Assembly: GCF_016464015.1 (NCBI RefSeq)
Contig: NZ_JACDXT010000010.1
Location: 47,980-111,979 of the forward strand
Source: Psychrobacter sp. bablab_jr014
GTDB lineage: Bacteria; Pseudomonadota; Gammaproteobacteria; Pseudomonadales; Moraxellaceae
Direction: 5' to 3'
Length of the DNA stretch: 64,000 nucleotides
Shown in pieces: positions 8,909-17,839 of the stretch. Position numbers and translations under genes: made by a program. Within the stretch, counting starts at the first letter, position 1. Each line of letters starts with the position of its first letter. The notes under the pieces were generated by a model that ran no database searches, was not told the DNA's origin, and worked only from the letters and a program-made list of their open reading frames with translations.

Positions 8909-9841
8909 TTATGAGTTACACGGTTTGAGCGTACTAAAGCGAAGGCGGGCTGCAATCTGTGGCAGCAGCAAACCAACGATGACCACGCCCATACCCACTA
9001 CTTGTAATGCGCTGGTGTGTTGACCGTATGCCAGCGCGACTAAGGCGGCAAAAATAGGCACAAAGTTAAAGAACAGCGCGGCTTTAGGTGCACCTAATTG
9101 ATTAACACCTGATATCCAAAGAAAGTACCCCGCAACCGTACCAAAAATACCGATAAAGACCAAGTCCGTAAACACCATAGGACTGATAGCAAGGCTCTCT
9201 TGTATCGGATGCGTGCCACTGCTAACGCTCAAAACCAATAGCGTCATCACGACCGCAGAGAGCATACCAACAAAGATATAAACCACCATCGGCACAAAAC
9301 GGCTGATGTACTGACTAAAATGGGTATAAAAGCTCCAAAACAGCATGCCCACCACAATAATCTTGTCCCCGCGATTAAACTCAAACGCCAATAGACGAGT
9401 TAAATCTCCTTGAGTTAATACCAGTACAACACCGAATAAACTGACTGCCAGACTCAAGCATACCGCGATACTCGGCGGCTGGCGCTTGTCCACACTACCA
9501 ATCAAGGAAGTCATCAGCGGGCTGAGCGCCATAATCAGCGCGCCATTATTAGGATTGGTCAGCTCAAGTCCTGTAAAGAGACACAGGTTTAACCCGCCAA
9601 TACCCACCATGGATACCGCGATTGCCGCCAGCCATTGCTTGGCACTCAGTTTCGGTATCGGTACGCGCCGCCATAGGATGTATAAACCAATACACAATGC
9701 AGCCAAACCAAAACGCCACAAAATCAGAGTCAAGGCATGCACTTCGGTCAACGCATGCTTACCAATTGGAAAACTGGCACCCCAAAAAGCGGTACAAATA
9801 AGCAAAAGACCAATGGCCTTAATATCTTTGGAGAGGTACAT
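8909..9841 (-). CDS. DMT-family (EamA) transporter
   Basis: A 310-residue membrane protein with ten predicted helices in two EamA repeats, starting MYLSKDIKAIGLLLICTAFWGASFPIGKHAL; the repeat motif W(G)xSFP and the second-repeat KAALFFNFVPIFAAL are typical. Members export amino acids, metabolites or toxic analogues; the substrate cannot be read from sequence. The ATG at 9841 has AAGGAG 7 nt upstream, whereas the longer frame to 9940 runs into the divergent LysR gene. The neighbouring divergent LysR regulator probably controls it through the palindrome at 9897-9915. Confidence 0.87.
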   Translation of the reverse strand: MYLSKDIKAIGLLLICTAFWGASFPIGKHALTEVHALTLILWRFGLAALCIGLYILWRRVPIPKLSAKQWLAAIAVSMVGIGGLNLCLFTGLELTNPNNGALIMALSPLMTSLIGSVDKRQPPSIAVCLSLAVSLFGVVLVLTQGDLTRLLAFEFNRGDKIIVVGMLFWSFYTHFSQYISRFVPMVVYIFVGMLSAVVMTLLVLSVSSGTHPIQESLAISPMVFTDLVFIGIFGTVAGYFLWISGVNQLGAPKAALFFNFVPIFAALVALAYGQHTSALQVVGMGVVIVGLLLPQIAARLRFSTLKPCNS

Positions 9842-9896
9842 CGTACGCTCCTTATCATCATTGTATTCATCGTTTATGGGCTCTAGTCTATAGATT

Positions 9897-9915
9897 TTAT
9901 TTATGATATAAATAA
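9897..9915. promoter_or_regulatory. Palindromic operator candidate between DMT transporter and lysR
   Basis: TTATTTAT-GAT-ATAAATAA is a perfect 8-bp inverted repeat placed between the two divergent genes, 27 nt before the LysR start. This is where a LysR-type regulator would bind. Confidence 0.5.
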
Positions 9916-9942
9916 GCAAAAATAAAAGCACATTTCCCATAT

Positions 9943-10833
9943 ATGAAACTTAATTGCTCACTCGATGATTTATATGGCTTTTGTATGGTGGCGCGCTATG
10001 GCAGCTTTACGCAGGCAGCGCGTGCGCTGCACATGCCGTTATCAACGCTCAGCCGCCGCATTGCCCACCTTGAAGATCAGCTGAATCTAAAGCTGCTACA
10101 CCGTGACGCGCATAAAGTACAGCTGACACAAGAAGGACAAGACTATTATCAAAAAAGTATGAGCTGGTTAGATGGTTTATACGATACCGTCGGCACGCTA
10201 CAACAGAACAATCAGGCTGCCAGCGGGACGGTACGTGTCACTGCGCCTATCAGCTTGTGTCAACAAAGCCTTGCGCCGTTATTTACGGAATTTTTGCAGT
10301 GTTATCCTGACATTCAGCTCGATTTGCGCTTGTCGAATCGGCACATTGATATCGAAGAAGACGCCATTGATGTGGCATTTCGAGTGGGCGAGCATACACA
10401 TGCCGATTGGGTTGGGCGTGCATTGTACTCAACGCATATGATGGTCTGCGCTGCGCCGCAGTTAAGTACAGACCATATTCGTCATCCCAAAGACTTGATT
10501 GATGTGCCAAAAATACTGATGCGTCCTATTGTGCCTAGACACTTTAAGCATGATCGCTCAGGGGCGCGTTATGAGTTTGTGACGACAGAGAATGTGCGGA
10601 TGTGGGTCAATGACATGCAGGTGCTGACACAAGCGGTTATTGCTGGTATTGGTATTGGTTTTATCCCTGATAATATCGCCAAACCGCTGATTGCGTCAGG
10701 GCAAATCGTCCCTGTATTGCCTGAATGGAGCAATGAACCGCGTACCTGTCATCTGCTCTATCGTCACCGTGCCAACATTCCATGCAGAGTACGCTTGTTT
10801 ATTGATTTTATAACTGAGCGTTTTGAGGCGTGA
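9943..10833 (+). CDS. LysR-family transcriptional regulator
   Basis: A 296-residue LysR regulator. The N-terminal winged helix-turn-helix is clear at residues about 5-65 (GSFTQAARALHMPLSTLSRRIAHLEDQLNLKLLHR shape), followed by the periplasmic-binding-like effector domain starting near residue 90 (GTVRVTAPISLCQQSLAP). The VAxFGSFTxAA/LSRRI features put it with the CrgA/AaeR-like group of LysR proteins. It is divergent from the DMT transporter gene and most likely regulates it and itself. Effector unknown. Confidence 0.87.
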   Translation: MKLNCSLDDLYGFCMVARYGSFTQAARALHMPLSTLSRRIAHLEDQLNLKLLHRDAHKVQLTQEGQDYYQKSMSWLDGLYDTVGTLQQNNQAASGTVRVTAPISLCQQSLAPLFTEFLQCYPDIQLDLRLSNRHIDIEEDAIDVAFRVGEHTHADWVGRALYSTHMMVCAAPQLSTDHIRHPKDLIDVPKILMRPIVPRHFKHDRSGARYEFVTTENVRMWVNDMQVLTQAVIAGIGIGFIPDNIAKPLIASGQIVPVLPEWSNEPRTCHLLYRHRANIPCRVRLFIDFITERFEA

Positions 10834-10887
10834 TGTGTTACCCTTTGCGCTTTATTTTTATCGCTTGTTAAGACAGGACAGACTCCG

Positions 10888-11751
10888 ATGGTAGCCGCTA
10901 CACGCCCCCATACTCAGACAACCCAAACAGACGAAGCGCCCGTACGCTTTGTGGGTTTGCCCATTTTGTTTGATGCGTTGGCCTTAGAAAAGCTGCCCGT
11001 CCCTATCCAGCAGCAAATCGCCGCCGTAGACGACTGCCTGCCGCAGACCCAGTGCGGACTGTGCGAGCATCCTGATGGCTGTTTGCCTTATGCTGCCGCC
11101 ATTGTCACCGAAGGCGAAGCACATAATAAATGCGTACCCGGTGGTCAACCTGTGGCCGATACCATCGCTGAGATTTTGCGTCGTACGCCGCTTGATGCTG
11201 CGCCATCAAAATGGCCACTGGATAACGATAGTGGCCGTCCGCAAGAAGTGCGCGCCATCATTCGTGAAGACGAGTGTATCGGCTGCACCAAATGTATTCC
11301 CGCCTGCCCTGTCGATGCCATTATTGGTACAGGCAAGCACATGCACACCATTATGACCGACCTGTGTACGGGCTGCGAGCTGTGCCTTGCGCCCTGCCCT
11401 GTTGATTGTATCGACCTTGAACCTATTGAGCGCGACTTGACTGAGGCGGCGCGCGAAGATGAAGAAGATGCCTTGCGCACCCGTTACCACACCCACTTAC
11501 GCCGCGTGGCTGACCAACTAAGTGACCGCAGCAACACCAAGCCTGTCGTGAGTATGGTTGAGGCAAAAATCAACAACGCTACCAATCAAAGCATCGACAT
11601 CAGTGAAGACGAAGCGCGTAATACGATTAAAGCAGCAAAACTGCGTAGCCAAATCAAAAAGTTAGAAAAACAGCTGTCTGTACGCCCCAATCCCCAAAAA
11701 GCACAACAGTTAAGCGAACTACAAGCCGAGCTTGCACAGCTGGGTGCTTAA
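10888..11751 (+). CDS. rnfB: RnfB/RsxB-like ferredoxin protein
   Basis: A 287-residue protein with an RnfB-type Fe-S cluster region near residues 48-90 ([17 protein letters not shown] ... NKCVPGG) and two 4Fe-4S ferredoxin motifs at about 128-175 ([12 protein letters not shown] and [12 protein letters not shown]). RnfB is the electron-entry subunit of the Rnf/Rsx ion-pumping or SoxR-reducing complex. The usual N-terminal membrane helix is missing and no rnfA, C, D, G or E lies nearby, so it probably acts as a soluble or peripheral electron carrier. The C-terminal 70 residues are charged and helical. nth follows 121 nt later, echoing the rsx-nth order of enterobacteria. Confidence 0.85.
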   Translation: MVAATRPHTQTTQTDEAPVRFVGLPILFDALALEKLPVPIQQQIAAVDDCLPQTQCGLCEHPDGCLPYAAAIVTEGEAHNKCVPGGQPVADTIAEILRRTPLDAAPSKWPLDNDSGRPQEVRAIIREDECIGCTKCIPACPVDAIIGTGKHMHTIMTDLCTGCELCLAPCPVDCIDLEPIERDLTEAAREDEEDALRTRYHTHLRRVADQLSDRSNTKPVVSMVEAKINNATNQSIDISEDEARNTIKAAKLRSQIKKLEKQLSVRPNPQKAQQLSELQAELAQLGA

Positions 11752-11872
11752 TAAGTGATACTAAAAAAATCGTGTCCGTTACTTTTTGCCTGAACTTTGC
11801 TGCATAACCGTGCTTTTTTTATGCTATTTTTGACCTACCTTATGATAAATAATAACCAAACAGCCAAACGCT

Positions 11873-12568
11873 ATGAGTAAAACTGTCCGCCACAAAACTG
11901 CCGAAACCCCGCCATCACGCCGCATGCCCAATCGCTCAGTGATGCCATTTTTTGAAAAGCTCGCCGCGACCATTGACGCGCCTGTCACCGAGCTGAACTA
12001 TAGCAGCAATTTTGAACTACTCATCGCCGTGATTTTGTCCGCGCAGGCGACTGATGTCAGCGTTAATATCGCTACCGACCAGCTGTATCCCGTTGCAAAC
12101 ACGCCTGAGGCGATACTAGAACTGGGTGAAGACGGCTTAAAAAATTATATTAAAAACATCGGCCTATATAACAATAAAGCCAAAAACGTCATGAAAACTT
12201 GCCGCGACTTGTTGGATAAGTTTGACGGCATTGTCCCTGACAACCGTAAAGACCTAGAGTCCTTGGCAGGCGTGGGACGTAAAACCGCAAACGTGGTGCT
12301 GAACACTGCCTTTGGTCAGCCTACTATGGCCGTCGATACGCATATATTTCGTGTGGGCAACCGCACTGGACTGGCCACAGGCAAAAACGTACGCATCGTC
12401 GAAGACAAGCTGGTAGAGCGCATTCCTGAGCCTTACATGCTAGATGCGCATCATTATTTGATATTGCACGGGCGCTATACCTGCCAAGCGCGTACACCCA
12501 AATGCGGCGCGTGCCCTGTATATATGGAATGCATGTTTAAGGACAAAGCGGACTTTGCGACCCAGTAG
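11873..12568 (+). CDS. nth: Endonuclease III
   Basis: DNA glycosylase/AP-lyase of base-excision repair that removes oxidised pyrimidines, 231 aa. The helix-hairpin-helix with catalytic Lys is LAGVGRKTANVVLNTAFG, the catalytic Asp is in AVDTHIFRV, and the C terminus has the Cys ligands of the 4Fe-4S cluster in the spacing C-x6-C-x2-C-x5-C (CQARTPKCGACPVYMEC). It is about 20 residues longer than E. coli Nth because of a basic N-terminal extension. It lies downstream of rnfB on the same strand. Confidence 0.96.
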   Translation: MSKTVRHKTAETPPSRRMPNRSVMPFFEKLAATIDAPVTELNYSSNFELLIAVILSAQATDVSVNIATDQLYPVANTPEAILELGEDGLKNYIKNIGLYNNKAKNVMKTCRDLLDKFDGIVPDNRKDLESLAGVGRKTANVVLNTAFGQPTMAVDTHIFRVGNRTGLATGKNVRIVEDKLVERIPEPYMLDAHHYLILHGRYTCQARTPKCGACPVYMECMFKDKADFATQ

Positions 12569-12885
12569 CACATGAGCCACAATCTGCTATACCACTTTGC
12601 AAGCGATTCATCAGCTTCAACATGAAGCTTCTTTAGCGCAGACTAAATGCTGCTCACTAGAGTTTTAGTGCATTTCAAGGTAGAATAGGCCTATTTTTCT
12701 ATTACGGTAGATCGTTCGGGTCATACCGCCGCAGCAAATTTGGCGCACCGATACCGACCCTTACTCCTACACTTGCAGTATCCACGAACATATGTACCGA
12801 ATCTGTGCTGTGCGGCGCCTTTATTAGCGCTGCCTGCTCGTATCATGTGTTTTTCTCATTATTGATTCAACTAAGCGACTCCACT
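12569..12885 (+). other. metK upstream region with several stem-loops
   Basis: This 317-bp gap holds a hairpin just after nth (AGCTTCA-ACA-TGAAGCT at 12613-12629, then TCTTT), which may be a weak terminator. A stem CACTA/TAGTG follows at 12655-12670, and a palindrome AATAGGCCTATT near 12684. The rest is unstructured as far as I can see. I see no match to a SAM riboswitch class. Confidence 0.4.
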
Positions 12886-14052
12886 ATGCGTGACTACAAT
12901 CTATTTACTTCTGAATCCGTAAGCGAAGGCCATCCTGATAAAATGGCTGACCAAATCTCTGATGCCTTACTTGACGCTATCTTGCGCGAAGACTTACACG
13001 CACGCGTTGCCTGTGAGACGTTGGTAAAAACGGGTGCTGTGGTATTGGCGGGTGAGATTACCACCTCAGCCAACATTGATATCGAGCGTATCGTCCGCGA
13101 TACCGTCAACGGCATTGGCTATCATCATTCAGACCTCGGCTTTGATGGTGAGACCTGCGCAGTAATCAATATGATTGGTAAGCAGTCACCTGAGATTGCC
13201 CAAGGTGTCGACCGCAGCAACCCTGAAGAGCAAGGCGCTGGTGACCAAGGCTTGATGTTCGGTTATGCCAGTAACGAAACGGAAGTACTGATGCCTGCAC
13301 CGATTGAGTTTGCGCATCGTTTGATGGAGCGCCAATCAGAGCTGCGCCGTTCAGGTGAGCTGCCTTGGTTACGTCCTGATGCCAAAGCACAGGTTACCCT
13401 AAAGTACGACGGCAACACGCCAGCCGCGATTGATGCGGTGGTACTCTCAACCCAGCATGACCCCAGCATTTCACAAAAAGACTTGCAAGAAGCGGTCATG
13501 GAATCGATTATCAAGCACGTGATTCCTGCCAACTTGCTGCACGCGGATACCCGTTACCACATTAACCCAACGGGCAAATTTGTCATCGGCGGCCCTGTCG
13601 GTGATGCAGGTTTGACTGGTCGTAAAATTATCGTTGACACTTATGGCGGTATGGCGCGTCACGGTGGCGGGGCGTTCAGTGGTAAAGATCCTTCAAAGGT
13701 TGACCGCAGTGCTGCCTACGCGGTACGTTATGTCGCCAAAAATATCGTCGCCGCAGGTCTTGCTGAACGCTGTGAAGTGCAAGTCAGCTATGCTATCGGT
13801 GTCGCTGAGCCAACATCAATTTCGGTTAACACCTTTGGCACAAGTAAAGTCAGCAATGACGAGATTATCCGTCTGATTCGCACGCACTTTGACTTGCGTC
13901 CTTATGGCATCACGCGTATGCTCAACCTTCTTCAGCCTATGTACCAAAAGACTGCCACGTTCGGACATTTCGGCCGTATCGGTTCTGAAACTGAATTTAC
14001 ATGGGAAAAGACGGACAAAGCAGACGTCTTACGCGCAGACGCTGGACTGTAA
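12886..14052 (+). CDS. metK: S-adenosylmethionine synthetase
   Basis: Makes S-adenosylmethionine from methionine and ATP; cytoplasmic tetramer. The protein is 388 aa from the ATG at 12886, the usual family length; an upstream in-frame start at 12805 would add residues no MetK has. Family signatures: [13 protein letters not shown] near residue 14, [12 protein letters not shown] near 115, and the P-loop-like [19 protein letters not shown] near 260. The Shine-Dalgarno is weak (AAGCGA). It is followed 27 nt later by a DUF3144 gene on the same strand, probably co-transcribed, and then by a terminator. Confidence 0.97.
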   Translation: MRDYNLFTSESVSEGHPDKMADQISDALLDAILREDLHARVACETLVKTGAVVLAGEITTSANIDIERIVRDTVNGIGYHHSDLGFDGETCAVINMIGKQSPEIAQGVDRSNPEEQGAGDQGLMFGYASNETEVLMPAPIEFAHRLMERQSELRRSGELPWLRPDAKAQVTLKYDGNTPAAIDAVVLSTQHDPSISQKDLQEAVMESIIKHVIPANLLHADTRYHINPTGKFVIGGPVGDAGLTGRKIIVDTYGGMARHGGGAFSGKDPSKVDRSAAYAVRYVAKNIVAAGLAERCEVQVSYAIGVAEPTSISVNTFGTSKVSNDEIIRLIRTHFDLRPYGITRMLNLLQPMYQKTATFGHFGRIGSETEFTWEKTDKADVLRADAGL

Positions 14053-14079
14053 TTGTAATTATCGCTTAGGAGCATTTAT

Positions 14080-14418
14080 ATGTCGCAAGACACTCAAAAC
14101 AACGTCGAAATCACCCCTGAAATGCAAGCCTTCTATCAGCGTGCAGACAGTGTTATTGCTTTGGCGAACAGCCAGCTCGGCCCTGACGCGCACTCTGGTC
14201 AAGTCGGCGCATCATTGCTATACGCTGCGGCTCGCTATAGCGCTTCGGTTGCGTCTATCGGCTTTGTTAAAGGCGATGACTTTGCTAAAGAAAAAGAAGA
14301 CATCATCGAATTTTATGTCAAACAGTATCGTCAAATGCTGAGCGACAACCTCACCGATTATGCGCAAAACTTTGAAAAGTACATTCAGCTGAATAAAGCT
14401 GATGGCGACGCTGAATAA
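14080..14418 (+). CDS. DUF3144 family protein
   Basis: A 112-residue soluble, helical protein with the DUF3144 pattern: FYQRADSVIALANSQL near the start, SLLYAAARYSASVAS in the middle, then an acidic C-terminal half with YVKQYRQMLSDNLTDYAQNFEKYI. Function unknown. A good Shine-Dalgarno (TAGGAG) precedes the ATG. It is the second gene after metK and is closed by the terminator at 14461. Confidence 0.8.
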   Translation: MSQDTQNNVEITPEMQAFYQRADSVIALANSQLGPDAHSGQVGASLLYAAARYSASVASIGFVKGDDFAKEKEDIIEFYVKQYRQMLSDNLTDYAQNFEKYIQLNKADGDAE

Positions 14419-14460
14419 ATCACGCTATTTAAGCATAATTTTCTGAATATATTATGCTAA

Positions 14461-14495
14461 AAAAAAGCCCCAGTTCTCGGACTGGGGCTTTTTTG
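14461..14495. terminator. Intrinsic terminator after the DUF3144 gene
   Basis: The stem AAGCCCCAGT (14465-14474) / ACTGGGGCTT (14481-14490), 6-nt loop, is followed by TTTTGTT. The upstream A-run lets it work for the convergent BCCT gene too. Confidence 0.9.
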
Positions 14496-14522
14496 TTAAA
14501 CGTCTAATTATTCAACTATGAA

Positions 14523-16151
14523 TCAATCACCTTTCACAATCTTTGGTGGTCCTTTGAGCAGATGCTCGTCCACAAATTCATTGGCTGAGTTGTGTTCCGC
14601 AGATTCATCCGTGATAAAGCGCTGTTGATTGCGGTATAGAATTAGACGGTCGCGACCGAGGCCACGAAGCAGAGCATACATAATCACAAAGATAACCAAA
14701 GCAAATGGCAAGCCTGCGATAATTGCAGCAGACTGTAACGCTGCCAAGCCCCCTGCGGCAAGCAAGATAGCGGCAATCGCACCTTCGGTCAATGCCCAAA
14801 ATAAGCGCTGAATTTTCGGTGGATCCGTATCGCCACCTGCGGTCAACATGTCAATAACGAAGCTGGCTGAATCTGATGAGGTCACAAACCATAAGATAAT
14901 CATCACCACAATCATCATAGTGATAGGCTGTGCAAACGGATAGTATTCGACCAGCTTAAAGATGGCACTACCTGTATCTTCTTGCACTGCCGCGACCAAA
15001 CCAGGATCACCGAGCAGTTCCATATGGATACCGACACCACCGAAGGTCGTAAACCAGAAGAACAAAATCGTCATCGGGATTAAGAGCACACCCCAAATAA
15101 ACTCGCGGATGGTACGACCACGGCTAATACGCGCAATAAAGATACCCACGAATGGTGACCAACTGACCCACCATGCCCAATAAAATATCGTCCATGCACT
15201 ACGCCAGTCACCATTATTATAAGCCTCACCCCACGTTCCTAACGGAATGATAGAAGTCGCATAATTACCGATGTTCTCTAAAAAGCTGTCAAAGATAAAA
15301 AGTGTTGGACCGAGGATAACCATAAATACAAGTAGCAATACAGTCAGACCAATATTAAGATCACTAAGACGTTTAATCCCTTTATCAAGGCCCATCATCA
15401 CGGACATCGCGGCTAAAACTGTAATAAAGGCAATCAAAGCAAACTGGATACCTAGGCTATCAGGAATACCAAATAAGTTGGTCAAACCTGAGTTAATTTG
15501 CATGACGCCAAGGCCTAACGAGGTGACAACACCGAACATCGTACCGAATACTGCCAAAATATCTACAGTATGCCCCCACCGGCCATAAATCTTTTTACCC
15601 AGCAGTGGATAAAGGGTTGAGCGTATAGACAGCGGTAACCCACGGCGAAAATGAAAATAAGCAAGCGCCAAGGCCACGATGGTATAAATGCCCCAAGCGT
15701 GCAGTCCCCAGTGCATAAATGAAATGCTCATCGCCTGCTTGGCAGACTCTATGGTCTCTGCTTCACCTAGGGGCGGTGCCATAAAATGATACAGCGGCTC
15801 AGCAGTACCCCAATAGACCAAGCCAATACCAATACCCGCAGAAAACAGCATACCAATCCACGATAATAGGCTGTATTGTGGCGTTTCTGTCTGCGCTCCC
15901 AAACGGATGTCCCCGTAACGGCTCATGGCTAGATAAAGACACAGTCCCAATGTTAGATTGACTAAAATTACAAACAGCCAACCAAACTTATGGGTAATAA
16001 AACTCTGTAGCGTATCGAACAGTGCTCCTGCTTGCTCTGTAAAAAAAGCACCGAATATAATAAATCCGACAATAGCAATACTGGAGACAATAAAGACAGG
16101 CTTGCTGACTTTAGGAAACGGCCCTAAGCGACCAACTTTAACATGATCCAT
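14523..16151 (-). CDS. BCCT-family transporter, probably glycine betaine
   Basis: A 542-residue betaine/carnitine/choline transporter with about 12 membrane helices. The family signature is present: the Trp-rich segment FYWAWWVSWSPFVGIFIARI, followed by SRGRTIREF. The glycine motif in helix 3 reads GIGIG; in this family a Gly at its end goes with sodium-coupled betaine uptake, whereas an Asp there goes with proton-coupled choline uptake. The role is therefore most likely sodium-dependent uptake of the osmoprotectant glycine betaine, fitting a cold- and salt-adapted bacterium. The short C-terminal tail lacks the long sensor of BetT. No betaine-synthesis genes nearby. Confidence 0.88.
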   Translation of the reverse strand: MDHVKVGRLGPFPKVSKPVFIVSSIAIVGFIIFGAFFTEQAGALFDTLQSFITHKFGWLFVILVNLTLGLCLYLAMSRYGDIRLGAQTETPQYSLLSWIGMLFSAGIGIGLVYWGTAEPLYHFMAPPLGEAETIESAKQAMSISFMHWGLHAWGIYTIVALALAYFHFRRGLPLSIRSTLYPLLGKKIYGRWGHTVDILAVFGTMFGVVTSLGLGVMQINSGLTNLFGIPDSLGIQFALIAFITVLAAMSVMMGLDKGIKRLSDLNIGLTVLLLVFMVILGPTLFIFDSFLENIGNYATSIIPLGTWGEAYNNGDWRSAWTIFYWAWWVSWSPFVGIFIARISRGRTIREFIWGVLLIPMTILFFWFTTFGGVGIHMELLGDPGLVAAVQEDTGSAIFKLVEYYPFAQPITMMIVVMIILWFVTSSDSASFVIDMLTAGGDTDPPKIQRLFWALTEGAIAAILLAAGGLAALQSAAIIAGLPFALVIFVIMYALLRGLGRDRLILYRNQQRFITDESAEHNSANEFVDEHLLKGPPKIVKGD

Positions 16152-16254
16152 AGATTTTCTCTTTTATTAGGGTCATCTACCATAACAAGATAACCTAAAA
16201 CTATCAAATTTGATTAATTTTTGTAAACATTTGCCAATTTTAATTATTTTATAT

Positions 16255-17643
16255 TTATTTAGGAACCAACTGGAGCAAGCGGCCTTCGTTGCCATCTTCA
16301 AGTACCCATACTGCGCCATTGACTGCCAACACACTACGCATACGCTCACCCATATTGTAGCGATAGCGTTCTTTAGCTTGGCTGCTACTGTCCGTAGGTA
16401 AACTGATAACCACCAGCGATTTAGAAGACAAGCCGCTGATCAGCATATTGCCTTGCCATGCAGGAAAATCTTGCTGGTTGCCTGAGTTATAAAACGTCAT
16501 GGAAGCAGGCGAGATGACAGGTGTCCACGACACGTGTGGCGGTGTAAAATCAGGACGGGTATCGTGATCAGGAATATCGATACCTGAATAGTTGCGCCCA
16601 TTAGATACCACAGGCCAGCCATAATTATTGCCTTTTTTAATGAGGTTTAGCTCATCGCCACCTCGCGGCCCCATCTCATTCGCCCATAGCCGTCCTGTGT
16701 CATCAAACTGCATACCCAAGACATTGCGGTGACCCAAGCTCCAAATTTGAGCGGTAACACGTTCGCTACTGGACGCGCTGTCATCGCTGGTTGTGTCGGT
16801 AAATGGATTGTCCTCAGGCACACTGCCATCAGGATTAAGACGTAGGATTTTACCCAAATTCACGCTCATGTCTTGTGCAGGAGTTTTCTTCTGCCGCTCG
16901 CCTGAGCTGATATATAAATACTGTCCGTCAGGGGAAAATAATAAGCGATGACTAAAATGCCCTTGTCCTGAAACTTTGGGCACTTGCTGCCAGATGCGCT
17001 GCTGATTGATAAGTTTGGGCGACGTGGTATCTAAATCTTTTATACTTGCCTTGATGACTACCGCGCCATATTTGTTGGCCGTTTCTTCAACATAGCTCAG
17101 ATAAATGTCTTGAGTTTTAGCAAAGTCAGGCGCAAGCGCCACATCACCGAAGCCACCTTGACCACCATAAGCAACTTTGGGCACGCCTTGAATGCGATTT
17201 TTTACGCCCGTTTGGGTATCTACCACAAACAGCGCGCCGCCTTTTTCTGTGACCAGTAGCCGCTGCGCTTTACCTTGGCTTTGTGGCAGCGCACACATGG
17301 CCCAAGGCTCATCAAAAGTTGCGATGGCCTTTTGCGTAAATGCTGGCTTTTGCTGCTGCGATGCACTGCCTGTGGTATTGATATTTTGTCCATTTTGGCG
17401 CGTATCGGCATTGGTTTGCTGGCTGGTAGTTGGGGTTTGCTGTTGATTGACAGCAACTTGATTGCTATCACTCTCAGCACTGTTCGTAGTATTGGTGGTC
17501 GTCGTATTGGTGGTATTATTGCCTTGCTCAGCTGCTGTATTGTCACTGACTGTACCGTTTGAGCAAGACGCCACACCGAACACCAGCATCCCTAAAGTGA
17601 TACTCATCCACGGGCGTTTGGGTTGTCTGATTTCCGTTATCAT
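16255..17643 (-). CDS. PQQ-dependent aldose sugar dehydrogenase-like lipoprotein
   Basis: A 462-residue lipoprotein of the soluble aldose/glucose-sorbosone dehydrogenase family (YliI/Asd type), a six-bladed propeller that binds PQQ and calcium. The signal ends in lipobox VASC; about 75 residues of Asn/Thr/Gln/Ser low-complexity linker follow. The propeller starts near residue 105 (FDEPWAMCALP), and contains GGQGGFGDVALAPDF, SGQGHFSHRLLFSPDGQYLYISSGER, SLGHRNVLGMQFD, MGPRGGDELNLI and the closing GNEGRLLQL. AAGGGA precedes the ATG. Activity is inferred from the family; PQQ synthesis genes are not in the window. Confidence 0.85.
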   Translation of the reverse strand: MITEIRQPKRPWMSITLGMLVFGVASCSNGTVSDNTAAEQGNNTTNTTTTNTTNSAESDSNQVAVNQQQTPTTSQQTNADTRQNGQNINTTGSASQQQKPAFTQKAIATFDEPWAMCALPQSQGKAQRLLVTEKGGALFVVDTQTGVKNRIQGVPKVAYGGQGGFGDVALAPDFAKTQDIYLSYVEETANKYGAVVIKASIKDLDTTSPKLINQQRIWQQVPKVSGQGHFSHRLLFSPDGQYLYISSGERQKKTPAQDMSVNLGKILRLNPDGSVPEDNPFTDTTSDDSASSSERVTAQIWSLGHRNVLGMQFDDTGRLWANEMGPRGGDELNLIKKGNNYGWPVVSNGRNYSGIDIPDHDTRPDFTPPHVSWTPVISPASMTFYNSGNQQDFPAWQGNMLISGLSSKSLVVISLPTDSSSQAKERYRYNMGERMRSVLAVNGAVWVLEDGNEGRLLQLVPK

Positions 17644-17746
17644 ACGTCGTCCCTTATCGATGTTTTTTTTATAGTTGCATTTATATTAACGGTATTGCCG
17701 CACTGTTTCCGTGCGTTATATCGTAGTCTGCGTATATAATCAGTAA

Positions 17747-17784
17747 CAAAAAAGCCCCTTACTCATTTCAATGAATAAGGGGCT
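17747..17784 (-). terminator. Intrinsic terminator of clpB
   Basis: The stem AGCCCCTTA (17753-17761) / TAAGGGGCT (17776-17784) has extra inner pairing. Read on the minus strand it is followed by a T-run (the A-run at 17748-17753). Confidence 0.85.
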
Positions 17785-17839
17785 GGGTCATAAATACCGT
17801 GATTACTGTTTGATAATAATCAAAGCCGTGCTATGACGA

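Noticed and set aside
12569..12885. SAM riboswitch before metK
   Set aside because: None of the conserved cores of the SAM-I, SAM-II or SAM-IV types could be recognised.
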